Notes: a model not told the origin generated them from the letters alone. A DNA stretch of 29,531 nucleotides from Vitrella brassicaformis (GCA_001179505.1 CDMY01000480.1:1-29531), one strand, 5' to 3'. Positions 20,170 through 29,531 are shown, numbered from the stretch's first letter. Program-made: numbers and translations.

Positions 20170-20353
20170 CACTGCCTGGACAGCCGCGGAAAACGCTTCG
20201 CATCTGCAAGCTCACAAGCTCTCGGGAAAAACAACAGCGTTTCGGTGTGTAGAGTCTCTTATCGGGACCCTCCGTTGGCTGACGGGACGGTCTGTCTTCT
20301 GAATCAGATCTATCTGTGTTGCAATCTGAGAGTTTGACGCCAGGTGTGGTTGA
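20170..20353. promoter_or_regulatory. Divergent promoter between IF1-like and Nup107-like genes
   Basis: Only 184 nt separate the two start codons, so the region must carry both promoters and 5'UTRs. It is free of microsatellites. The AAAACGC / GCGTTT sequences near 20190 and 20238 are partly complementary. No TATA box is evident. Confidence 0.55.
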
Positions 20354-23278
20354 ATGATGGGCAACGACGGCGTGTCCAACGACCCGCCGCCGCCTTTGTC
20401 CTTCCACCCCAGCCTCCCTCACACACCAACCGGCCCGCAGGAGGCCCAGCAACAGACGGCAGACGGAGGACACATGCAGCACCAATACCACAACCACCAG
20501 CAGCAGCAGCAGCAGCAAGACCATCAGATGGCCGTGGAGGAGAGGGAGGGCGATGACGGCGATGTGTTCCTAGAGAAGTTGGGTCGGCAGGCGCACGACC
20601 TGCTGAGTTGCCTGGGGCACATCGGCGCGTTTGGGTCGGAGTCGACGCTGCGTCTGCTGCTGCTGCTGAAGAGGAGCCACCTGGTGGCCTCACAGCTGGT
20701 CAAGGGCTACACCCAGGAGAGCGGCCTCAACCCTTCTGCCCCACCTGACAAACCCTGCAGGTAGGTAGGGACACGCTGCACGTGATGTGGATCACACCTA
20801 TGCTATGCTATGCTATGCGTGTGTGCAGTGAGGCGTTCGCCACTCGAGTGGCCTTTGCGGCGTGCGATGGGCTGCGGCTGCTTTGCGCGGTAGTCCGGTG
20901 GCTCGAGTGGGTGGAGCGGCGGGCCACCGACCCTGACGACGACTACGCCATGGGGGACACTGAGATGGTGGACGGCGAGCAGCTGTGGCGAAAGATCCGG
21001 GAGGGCGTGGCGGGTGAGCGACAGACACTCCATGCCGTGGCATGCATCAGATACGATCCATGAGTTGTGTGTGTGTGTGTGTGTGTAGCCAAGAAGGCTG
21101 TTGCTCACGTGGATGACGTGGAGGCGTTCTGCCGTCCGATATTTAAGAGGCTGAGGAGCGGGCTATACGACGAGGCAACCGCAAAGGCGGCACACGTGCC
21201 GTCGCTGGAAGCCGCTCTCATCCGTAACACAAACCACACACACACACACACACACAGAGGTATGGTTTGTCGTCGGTGCCTCCCACTCACTGTGTGTGAG
21301 TGTGCAGAGTCGCGTGGGTGCGAGGATGCTGAGCTCGACCCGCCTCGCCTGTCCCGGGACACCCTCTCAGGGCTGCACGCCTTTGCCTTCCCCTTCGGCG
21401 GCCCCTCCTACACTGACATGGACGAGAGCATCGAGACCTACGCCGGGGACGAGGCCGACTGCGCCCGAGACTGGGCCGCCACAGGCGACTGGCTCGACCT
21501 CACCCTCACCCTCCCATTCCCCCTGCAGGCCGGCGGGGCCCAGGTGCGGTCGGGCATCCGCACGATGTGCCGTGAGCTCGTCAGGAAAGGAGCAGCGGGG
21601 GGTTTGCGGCAGACGCAGGGTGGTGAGTGGGGCGTGTACGAGACGGGCGTCTTGGCGTACCTGTGTGGGGACTGGGAAGGCATGCTGCATGCGTGTGACA
21701 AGCTGAGGGAGAGGGAGGGGGAGGTCGGAGCTGGCAAGAAGCCATATGACGTGTTGTGGACGAGGCTCAGGGCTCTCAGGGTGGGGCGGGGTGGGTGAGA
21801 GAGGAGGGAGGTGCCATAGTGCACTCACTGCAGCACGGTGGCTGATCTGTCTGTCTGTCTGTCTTGGTGTGTGTGTTTTGTGTGTGTGCAGGACGAGACA
21901 CTGGAGGCCCTGCTGACGAGAATACGGCACAAATATGGGGGTGCGCTCATTGGTATGCATGCACAGGGCAGACAGGGGAAGAAGCGACTGACTCACCCTC
22001 ACACACACACACATTCTTCCCTCGTGCAGGCGAGCTGCCGCCGTCCACGATGATCTATCGGCAGGGGTCCCAACACGCCGCTCCGCCAGAGTCGTTGCTG
22101 ATAGGCGGCTCCGATTTTGCTTTGTCCAACACGTGGGAGGTCTTCCACGCCGAGGTCACCAGCTTCGTCGCCATCCAAACACACCTCCATCTCATGGTAG
22201 CCTAGCCCACCTCCCGCCCATCCACACACACACACACACACTCAAACCCACACAAAGATGAAGATAAAGATGGCCGCTCTCCGTCTCCCGTCGTTGCAGA
22301 GATTCGTTCAATCGCTGTCTGGTTCTGAGGACGCCCAATTTGCGCAGCTGCAGTGCAGGGTCATCAACACGGAGATGCGACTGTTCGCCGAAGACAGGAG
22401 GGTCCGGGAGCTCTTCAAGCGCAGCCAGGCGGGGGGGCTTAGCGAAGTCGAGAGGAAGCTCGGGGAGGAGCTCTTCAATGACGACGTGGTGACCTTCTTC
22501 GCCAAACGGTCCATGCAGGAGGGCGGGGGCGCTGCTGCCCGGTGGGTGTGGGTGTGGGTGGGTGGGTGGGTGGGTGGGTTGGTGGGTGGGGGCACACACA
22601 TGAGATGGGCAGACACATTGCATAATGGGGATGTGTGTGGGTGTTGTGTGTGTGCAGGGACGGTGACCTGTGTGGTGACGAGGGCAGCGAGCTGTCCAAG
22701 TGCCTGTACTTCCTGCAGCAGCACTATGAGAGCGGCCTCCCCGACATAGACCCCGACACACAGGAGCGCACTCGCAAGTAAGCCAGCCAGCCAGCCGGCC
22801 GGCTGGCTGGCCAGACGTTGGCTGCATGGGTGTGGTTTATGCCTGCGTGTGTCGTTGATGTTTGGTGCTGTGCTGTGTGGGCAGGTTGCGGGCCCGTTCG
22901 CTGATTCGGCGCATCGACCAGGACACGCCCTTTCTGGTTGTCAGCCTGCTGCACGAATTCGACCAAGACGCCAAAGTCAGGGAGGGAGAAACCATCCAGC
23001 CAGCACTGCTGCATCCATTAGTTAGTTGTGGTGTGTGCTGTGCTGTTGGCCCTGTCTGTCGTGACGACAGGTAGAGATGATGGTAGCTTTCTACACACGC
23101 GTCGGCGACCTCACCGGCTGGACGCACCCGAGTCACGACAACGTGCCCACCACCACATACCACGAGATTCTCGACTCGGTCGAGCAGCTGGTCTTCGACG
23201 TCAGGGAACATCTCACGGTCAGTCAGCTGCTGATAGCCATGGGGTGGACTGACTGCACACATATGTGCTGACTGCCTG

Positions 23279-23312
<34 letters not shown>

Positions 23313-25105
23313 GTGCAGCTGTTAGTGCCCCTGGCCTGTGAGCTGGCGAGGAGCACGTTCAGCCACGTCACGAATGCACTGCGCGGCGACCGGGGGGCTG
23401 CCCCAAACCCAACACAACTCGCCAAGAGGTGCCACAGGAACCGCACAGAGAGACTGTGGATGATCAGAGTTTTCAACATCTCCCTCGTTGTGTTGTGTTG
23501 TGTTGTGTGTTGGTAGGGTGCAATGGGTCATCTATCGGCTGCAGTCCCTCTGCCGCATCGTCGAGAGCGCCTCACGCACAGGAGATCCCGCCACCGACCG
23601 CAGTATCCCTCTGCTCGCCATCTTGCCACTCCAGCCGCAGATAGACCCACCCCAAGCGCCCCCCACGCCATCCCAGGCGTCATGCTTCCTCCTCAACGGC
23701 CAGCTGCTCATCGACGACGACGCCCCCCTCCCCCCCGAGCCCTACCTGGGTCCTCTCCTGGACGCTGCCCAACATGACACCGATCTGGCGTGGTACCTGG
23801 TCAAGACGAGCATGCTCACCGTGGTGTCGCATCTGTCGGTGCTGCTGGCATCGCTGGACCCCCTGCGCGCCGCAAAGGTCACCGAGAGCGGCCTGCTGCC
23901 CATCGGGGGCGAGAGGCCGCCGGCGATCGACGGCAGCTACCGCGACCGCCACTACGGCGACTCCCGGCTGAGCCAGCAAGGCGAGAGGGGTGCCGTCAAG
24001 CACCTGGAGGCCCTGTGGATGAGGAGACAGACGGCGGCCTTGATGAGCGAGGGCGTGTTTGTGCGGGCGGTGGGCGAGAGGGACGGCCTGGAGATGCAAG
24101 CAGGGGTGGAGGCAGCACAGGGCGACCCCCTGGCGGCTCAGGTGAATGCCGTGACGGTGCCGACGCGTCCAGTGCGTCAGTGGTGGGCGGTGCAGATGTA
24201 CTGCAGCCTGATGCGGCGGCTGGCGAATGTGCAGCAGGGGGTGGCGCAGTATGAAATGGCATTCGATCTCGACACGGCCAAGGTGGGGGAGGGGCAGGGG
24301 GGCCAGGTGGTGTGTGTGCCCTACCTACCTGCAGGAGCATCCTTCCTGCAGCGCAACAAAGTCAGCTCTCCAGCCACACACTCCATCGATGCACTGCACG
24401 AACGTATCTCATTATTCACTCATGCCTCTGGTTGTGTTATGTCAGGTGTGGCGTCCGCAGTGGAGCAGTGTCGGCTACCCGTCCATCTGCCCTCCATCCG
24501 CACAGGCCCAGACGCAGCCACAGCTGCCGACACTCACCACTCGGGCAGCCGTCCCGCCCTCGATCACCTCCCTCAGGCAGGCCTACGACGACGACCTCAC
24601 CCTCTCCCTCCTCGCCCTCCTCGACTCATCCATCCCACACAACAGCTTCCACTTCCCACTCCCCTCCCCCGCCCTCCCCTCCATCCCCTCCCTCTCCACA
24701 TGGGCCGTCTACGCCCTCATCCGAACCGCCATGGAGCTCGGCGTCAAAATCGCGCGACTCGAGGCCGCAGGCGTCCATGCGCCCGGGGACCTGGCGCGGT
24801 TCCGCCCCTTGCTGCCCTCGGCAATCGGGCGGCTTGATGGGCCGCCGACCAACGGTGGCGTCGGCGGTGTGGAGAGGGTGAGGCAGGGGAGGCAGGGGCT
24901 GCTGCGGCTGATAGAGCACCTCAAGGCGTCCGTGTGGGCGTGGGCCGCCATGCGTGGTGGTGGCGGTGATAGTGATAGTGATGGTAGTAGCAGTAGTGTG
25001 ATGTTGTCGGATCTGCGTCTGCCTGTGGCTGAGCTGACATGTCTGATGGGCGGCGGCGGACTGCCGAGGGAGACGGGCGGGAGGGACAGTGCTATGATTG
25101 CGTGA
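20354..25105 (+). CDS. Nup107/Nup84-like nucleoporin (candidate), 13 exons
   Basis: Exons: 20354-20760, 20829-21013, 21089-21223, 21308-21780, 21892-21952, 22030-22196, 22300-22541, 22658-22777, 22885-22975, 23071-23217, 23319-23428, 23517-24282, 24446-25105. They total 3564 nt, 1187 aa, with all phases closed. The N-terminus is low-complexity (Pro, Gln; Q7 at 20498-20518). The rest is alpha-helical without membrane spans. The best family hint is GVYETGVLAYLCGDWEGMLH followed by ACDKLR and YDVLWTRLRAL. This matches the Nup107/Nup84 region where a helix pair (YE-x-A-x-x-x-LCG, then C-D-x-W-x-D-x-x-W) is conserved. A preceding IFKRLRSGLYDEATAKA fits its 'RAGRLEEA' helix. Nup107 is a core subunit of the Y-shaped nuclear pore scaffold. 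The identification rests on short motifs only. The donor at 21780 was chosen on phase; a 9-nt microexon at 24352-24360 is possible but not needed. The gene is divergent from the IF1-like gene. Confidence 0.6.
22786..22811. repeat. Perfect 26-bp palindrome near a splice donor
   Basis: The sequence is GCCAGCCAGCCGG followed by its exact reverse complement, with no spacer. It starts 8 nt inside the intron 22778-22884, after donor GTAAGCCA. It is the second perfect 26-bp palindrome beside a 5' splice site in this window. Confidence 0.9.
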
Positions 25106-25242
25106 TGAATCGGTTTTCGAGGGGAAAAATAGAATTTACGGCTCTGTGGCAAGCTCGCATTTTGCAAAGTCTGAGTCGGCACACCGAATAAGAGAACAGC
25201 TTCCAGCTCCCCATCCATTCATTCATCCATCGGTCAGGCGAA
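25106..25242. promoter_or_regulatory. Short upstream region of the plastid protein gene
   Basis: These 137 nt between the Nup107-like stop and the next ATG must hold both a 3' end and a promoter/5'UTR. An A-rich element (GGGGAAAAATAGAATTTACG at about 25120) stands out in otherwise GC-rich DNA and could be a promoter element or a 3'-end signal. Confidence 0.45.
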
Positions 25243-25697
25243 ATGAAGTCCGTCCAAGCCGTCGCCCTGGTCTTCCTCGGCCTCATCGCCCTCTCTCACT
25301 GCTTCCAGGTCAACCCTACATCGCCATCCTTGTTGCGGGCCCAGAGGACATCTGCACTATCGCGCGGCGACATCCAGAAGGGTGCCACTGCTCTCGGCGC
25401 CCTCGCGCCCCTTGCATCTCTCGTCGACCAGGCCTCAGCCTCATCGCTGGACGGCATCCCGACGGACCTGCTGGCTTATGACAGTGCCAGCTTCGGCGGC
25501 AATGCCCTCACCATTGCAGGCTTGTTCGCCATCTTCATCATCATCCTTCTCCTGGCTCCCCCGGTGCGCTGCGCATGCATGGGACGAACAAACACGGATC
25601 CGACTTGTTCGTTCTTACACACTGTGTGTTTGTGTGTTTGGTTGGCTGATTGTGGTGGTGTGTGCAGCTCAAGGGCGAGCCTGGCGAGCAGATCTGA
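25243..25697 (+). CDS. Small single-span plastid (thylakoid?) protein with bipartite presequence
   Basis: Two exons (25243-25563, 25668-25697) give 116 aa. The N-terminus MKSVQAVALVFLGLIALSHC is an ER signal peptide with predicted cleavage directly before Phe (SHC / FQVNPT). Next comes a Ser/Thr/Arg-containing, acid-poor stretch (SPSLLRAQRTSALSR). Signal peptide plus transit peptide with Phe at the junction is the known targeting code of red-derived complex plastids. A second hydrophobic stretch, LAPLASLVDQASAS, may be a thylakoid-transfer segment. The mature part has one membrane span (ALTIAGLFAIFIIILLLAPP) after FGGN and a short polar end, LKGEPGEQI. This resembles the low-molecular-mass subunits of photosystems or cytochrome b6f, but I cannot match it to a specific one. 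The last exon adds only nine residues. Confidence 0.66.
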
Positions 25698-26236
25698 GCG
25701 AAGATGTGACTACTGCATGGGGTGTGGGCGAGTGCTGTTTTTGAGTGCTGGTTGGTTGGTGTGTCGTGCGTCAGCGCATTTGCGTTGTGGCTGAGGTGGC
25801 TGCTCATTCTTAGATAGATGCTGTGCGCGACGTGTGACATACATCTGTGATGATGGATGAAGGGGATTTTTCGGGACTCGCTCGGCTCGGTCGTTAATTG
25901 AATGAAACCCACTCAGATCTTACACGCGTCAATCACATGCATCCTTTGTTGATGGTCACACTGCGCACCATCTTGCCGACTCGTTGACTACTGCCACTCC
26001 ATTCAGCGTCGACTGGTTGTATGTCAGTCTCGACCAAATGACACGACAGGAAACAACGAACAGGCAAGACCATGCCTGCATCTGTCTGTCTGTCTATCGA
26101 TCCCAACGCACTATGCACAGATGGATCATACGAAGTTGACTGCAATGATTGCATTGCAATGCAGCACACCGGAGGGGTCTGTCTGTACAGCATCCCTGTC
26201 ATCCTCACCTAGTCACACACACCGGGCCGTTTCATT
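25698..26236. other. Convergent intergenic region between plastid protein and exonuclease genes
   Basis: These 539 nt hold two 3' ends. There are GTTGGTTGG near 25750, a short TGTC run near 26083, and TTGCATTGCAATGCA-like sequence around 26150. No gene is supported. Confidence 0.5.
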
Positions 26237-27714
26237 TCACGCACCCTCCTCCCTCCGCAATGCACCTTCCACATCCGCCCGCTTCTCTCCTCTGGGTGCC
26301 TTGGAGGACAGTGCCGGTCTCCTTTGAGCCCTGTCAGCGGCCCTCTTGTCGCCTGCTTTCGGCCGGCCATATGGCTGACCGTCTGGCCCGCAGCCGCGTG
26401 TGGTCCTCGTGAAGCGAAAGCCCCCACGGATCATGTCGGTCACTATTTTGGCCGTGTTGCGGCTATCAACCAGACCTGACGACACAGTCATTGCTCTGTC
26501 TGGGGGGTCGTTGCTGCCCTTCCCTCCTACCTCCCTCCCCACGTGTGCCTGCAGTGAGTACCTGAGTGTGCCCGGCCCTCGAATGTGTAGCCGAGGCTCT
26601 CGACGACTCGCTGCAGGCCTCCGGTGGGCTCGCGCCTGTAGTGCTGCTTGAACAGCGCCTTGAGGTTGATCCACTTCCCTGCATGGAAATATAGAACACA
26701 CACACGACGCTACGCGTGAGCTCTCTTTAAATCGTGGGAGTGGGTGGGTGTTTGGCCCTGGAGGGACGTACAGAAGTGCAGCGGTTTGGGGAGGCCCTTG
26801 CGCTCACACTCTCGATGCAGAGCCGACATCAAGTCGCTGTCGCCCCAACTGATAGATAGACACACACACGCACACACACATGAATATTCTATCCACTCAT
26901 GGCCATGACTGAGCGCTGACAGCGGTTGCCCTTACATACGTGACGAATGCAAAGGAAGGATACTCTCCCTCCTTCCCTCTCTGCGGCTGCTGGTGGTCAT
27001 GGGCATCAGCAGGCCCATCAGTGGGCTCAGGCAGCAAGCCGTGTGACGCCATCCACCGATGGTGCAGCCTGATGGCCTCGCTCAGCAGCACACCCCTGTC
27101 CACCATGGCCTGCGTGATGGCCGTCAGCTCCGTGCAGAACCTCGTGAGCTGCGGCCGCTCCTCAGGCCGGCAGTAGACTGCGCGGGGGGCGCCCAGACAC
27201 ATAAGTGACAACAGCAACAAGATGCAGGCGGCAGAAGTGTCCCGTTCCTTTGTGTGTACCTTGGAACTCATCTACAATCTCGCATGGTGATGTCCGCACC
27301 AGCACCGAGGGGAACTCGATGATCTCCCCTGCGCCAAAGCCCGGACGATTGTCGCACGTCCTGAGAGAAGAGAGCAGTCAGTACATTGATGTAACCACTC
27401 GAAATCAAGAACCATCCGCATGCTGACCACTCGAAATCAAGAACCTGAGAGCAGACAGGGACACGCACACTGTGTGTGGCGAGCGCAAGATCTCCCTCTC
27501 CCTCTCCCTCCCCATCCATGGCCTCTCGTGGTGTTGCCTTCTGCCTGCCTGCCTGCAGCCGCCCAACTCCCTCCCTGACCACGAGGTAGTCGAATGGCTT
27601 GGGCGGAAGATCAAACGCTTTTCTCACTTTTCTCTTCGCTATGTCTTTCGAATTCGGTGCGTTAAGGAACGACCACGCGCCCTTTAGCGGCACACGTTTC
27701 TCGGCGTCAGCCAT
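26237..27714 (-). CDS. ERI3/ERI1-type DEDDh 3'-5' exonuclease
   Basis: Seven exons in transcript order: 27714-27580, 27444-27428, 27360-27260, 27177-26940, 26848-26772, 26678-26562, 26475-26237. They give 924 nt, 307 aa, with all phases closed. All DEDDh residues are visible. VLDFEWTCD holds Asp48 and Glu50, TWGDSDL holds the second Asp (169), and HSGLVDSRN holds His227 and Asp232 (HxxxxD spacing). Flanking motifs GAGEIIEFPSVLV, QLTRFCTELTAITQAMVD and KWINLKALF match ERI1/ERI3 exonucleases and look closest to ERI3. The family trims 3' ends of structured RNAs, for example histone mRNA and 5.8S rRNA, and limits small RNAs (established for ERI1). The role here is inferred. There is no N-terminal SAP domain (only 40 residues precede the core), while a basic C-terminal tail (about 250-307) may bind RNA. 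The 17-nt second exon carries the first catalytic motif. The gene diverges from the CCDC81-like gene. Confidence 0.9.
27394..27445. repeat. Tandem copy of the catalytic microexon (two 20-bp exact copies, 32 bp apart)
   Basis: ACCACTCGAAATCAAGAACC occurs at 27394-27413 and 27426-27445. The second copy contains the 17-nt exon with a good acceptor (CTCTCAG) and donor (GTCAGC). The first copy, which is downstream in transcription, keeps the coding bases and a GT but has lost the AG acceptor, so it is probably intronic debris. Confidence 0.88.
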
Positions 27715-27839
27715 CTGAAAGGACCGACCTTTGCCATCTGAGCTCGCATTTTTGCATGCATGCAATGGGGCTGTGGGGGCGGTGATGAACAACTTGAAGC
27801 TGTAGCGCCCGGCTGCCCGCCTCCTTAGTTGGTCCAGCC
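27715..27839. promoter_or_regulatory. 125-nt divergent promoter with a TGCATGCA palindrome
   Basis: The start codons of the exonuclease (-) and the CCDC81-like gene (+) are only 125 nt apart. In the middle lies a 14-bp perfect palindrome, TTGCATGCATGCAA, at 27752-27765. TGCATGCA / GCATGC is a known ApiAP2 and ribosomal-protein-promoter motif in apicomplexans. Its use in this organism is inference. Confidence 0.6.
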
Positions 27840-29531
27840 ATGCCTTTGACAGAGGGCGGGTTGTTCCGCCTGTGCATCGAGCAGGCCGCCTCCCCCTCCC
27901 TCCCCCTCGCCCAGCTCCAGCAGCTGTGGACTGCACTTGGCAAAATCCTCCTCAAGGTACCTGCAGTACGCACAGAAAAGACAAACACGGGCAGGCAGAG
28001 CCTCCGTGTGAGCTGTGTTTCTCGGTCTGCAGGAGGTCGGTCGAGGCCGTGTGGCTCATGTGCCTGGGCTGGGTCGGTTCTTCTTGACGGGCGGGAATGG
28101 GAGGCCGCCGGTGTGTGCCTATGTGCCGGGACGGTCGTTTGTGGCGAAGTGCCAGCTGCTGCTGTCTGAAGCTCCACCGATGCCTCCACCTGACGTACAG
28201 TACGGGGGAAAGACTCTCAGCTCAGGGACAGATAGTGGCAGTGTGTGTGTGTGTGTGTGATTGTGTGATTGTGTGAAGGGTGAAGAGGTGCAGGTGAAGG
28301 CTGTGTCGCTGGCTCGGTCCATCAACTACCCGCCTGATGTCTGCGAGAAGGCATTCAATGAGTTACTTCACCAGCTGGTCAGCAACAGAGAAGACAGCCC
28401 GAGCATTCCCTCATCGATTGCTGCCAATTCGCATTCGCAGAGTCGGTACGTGCGAGGTGAGCTTGAGGAGCAGGCCAAAATCGGCGCGAGCAAGGGGGCC
28501 ATGGAGCAGGAGAGCGCAGTGTCGCTGCAGCTGCGGGTTGGCCGGCTAAACATCGTCAATCGCGTCCTTAACTTCACCTCAGCGCCGGCACACACCTTTT
28601 CTCAGTCTGGCAGAAAAGGTGAAGAGAATGCACAAGAGGAGGAAAGAAAACACGCTGATCTGCTCGGCTGTCATACCTTCAGAGGATCAGCATTCGGCAC
28701 GAGAAGATGAGACCAAGTCACGCGTGCCGACGGCGAGTGCGGTAGTGGTGCCGATCGGTGGCATTCTGCCGGGAATGACGGACCAGCAGGCGGACTACAA
28801 GCTCGATGGGAGCAGCACGGGGCGACGAGTGGCCATGCTGGCCCCTGCAGCTGAGGGCCTGCAGCAGTTCAGCAACAAGGAGCTCGAGCAGTACCTATAC
28901 AGAGTAATACGACCACCCACAAGAATCTCAAGCTAATGCATCCATCCATGTACACTCCTTACTTTTGCTCCATTCCATTCAGAGGGAAAGAGGGCCTGGT
29001 GTGATGCCCGAAAGCACAGACAGGAAACAGCTCCTCGCAGAGAACAGAGACCTCATCAAGTAACTCAGCGGCACCACACCGCGCCACGCACACGCGCTTC
29101 CGTCTCCATCTGCTGTCAATCGTCTCTTCTCCGAGCTGCAGGAAGCGTCAGAGCCATGCTCGCGAGAACCGGCGGAGCCTGCGCCAGCAGGACACCAGGA
29201 TGCTCCACTGGCACCACTGCGACCTCCTGCAGGAGTTCGAGCGACAGCAGACAGCAAGAAGACACAGCACCATGGTGGCACAGGCGTACCAGGAGGCATG
29301 TCAGAAGTTGCCGCCGAGAAATAAGAACCTGAAGCACTTCATTGAGGCGCAGGAGGTAAGCGACTGTCCCAGGTGTGTGTTGAGACACATTGTGTGCTTG
29401 TGTATGTGTGCGTGTGTGCTGTAGAACCCACGGCCTTCCGCAGGGCGTGAGGATACAACAAGACACACACAGCGACAGATGTGTGTGTGATTGGATGATG
29501 GATGTCTCCCCCCCCCCCCTTTCAGCCGACG
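27840..29531 (+). CDS. CCDC81-like protein with HU-type domains (3' end outside window)
   Basis: Proposed exons: 27840-27956, 28033-28194, 28294-28377, 28441-28618, 28683-28903, 28983-29059, 29142-29355, 29425-29446 and from 29526 onward. The first domain reads LWTALGKILLK then EVGRGRVAHVPGLGRFFLTG and PGRSFVAKCQLLLSEAP. This is the 'V-x-IPGLG-x-F' pattern of the eukaryotic HU-like domain in CCDC81 proteins. A second copy follows: SINYPPDVCEKAFNELLHQL, then ESAVSLQLRVGRLNIVNRVL. A charged, coiled-coil-prone region comes next (HARENRRSLRQQDTRMLHWH, with many Arg and Gln). CCDC81 proteins are linked to basal bodies and cilia; that role here is inferred. Exon limits at 28194/28294 are uncertain (28279 is another acceptor in phase). 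The 63-nt segment 28378-28440 may be an intron or coding, since it is in frame without stops. If the 29446 donor is not used, the frame stops near 29490. Confidence 0.68.

Noticed and set aside
24352-24360. 9-nt microexon between the last two exons of the Nup107-like gene
   Set aside because: The AG and GT are present and the length keeps frame, but direct splicing 24282 to 24446 is simpler and equally in phase.
1-29531. Search for insertion sequences, transposase-like frames, rRNA or long terminal repeats
   Set aside because: No transposase motif, long inverted or direct terminal repeat, or rRNA-like sequence was found by reading. Short palindromes and microsatellites do not form element ends.

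Overview
The window is nuclear DNA of an intron-rich, GC-rich eukaryote. Splice-consistent exons of 3 to 1073 nt are separated by introns of mostly 60 to 135 nt, and these introns are full of (CA)n, (TG)n, (CTGT)n, (ACAG)n, (GGAT)n and (GGCA)n tracts. I rebuilt ten gene models by following GT-AG junctions and reading phase; each complete model closes in frame. One protein has an ER signal followed by a plastid-type presequence with Phe at the expected cleavage site. Together with a cilium-type CCDC81-like protein and the intron style, this suggests a photosynthetic alveolate with a complex red plastid, and a chromerid such as Vitrella is my best guess. That is inference; nothing in the sequence names the species.

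Layout: 1-660, possible 3' exons of an upstream + gene. 669-4684 (+), a rhodanese plus dual-specificity-phosphatase-like protein with a destroyed catalytic loop and a long C-terminal extension (MK-STYX-like layout). 4918-5551 (+), OHCU decarboxylase (URAD, urate degradation). 6113-9313 (-), a 15-exon coiled-coil protein. 9674-11667 (+), a secreted protein with beta-rich repeats. 12654-15892 (+), an M3-family zinc oligopeptidase with an HELGH motif. 16493-18858 (-), UFD1 with two SHP (p97-binding) boxes. 19503-20169 (-), an IF1-like mitochondrial ATPase inhibitor. 20354-25105 (+), a large Nup107/Nup84-like nucleoporin candidate. 25243-25697 (+), a small single-span plastid protein. 26237-27714 (-), an ERI3/ERI1-type DEDDh exonuclease. 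27840 to the window end (+), a CCDC81-like protein with HU-type domains, cut by the edge.

The genes are mostly unrelated housekeeping functions: purine breakdown, ubiquitin/p97, nuclear pore, mitochondrial ATPase control, RNA 3' trimming, plastid and cilium. I see no operon-like logic, mobile element, CRISPR array or RNA gene. Three gene pairs are divergent and share short upstream regions (9314-9673, 20170-20353, 27715-27839). Three pairs are convergent (around 5552-6112, 15893-16492 and 25698-26236).

The most interesting signal is in the introns. On both strands, many introns have CA/CAGA-rich sequence near the donor and complementary TG/TCTG-rich sequence just before the acceptor, so the intron RNA could fold and bring its ends together. 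Two further introns carry perfect 26-bp palindromes 6 to 8 nt after the donor. Other points are the dead phosphatase, a 17-nt microexon that encodes the exonuclease catalytic motif and has a decayed tandem copy, and a TGCATGCA palindrome in a divergent promoter.
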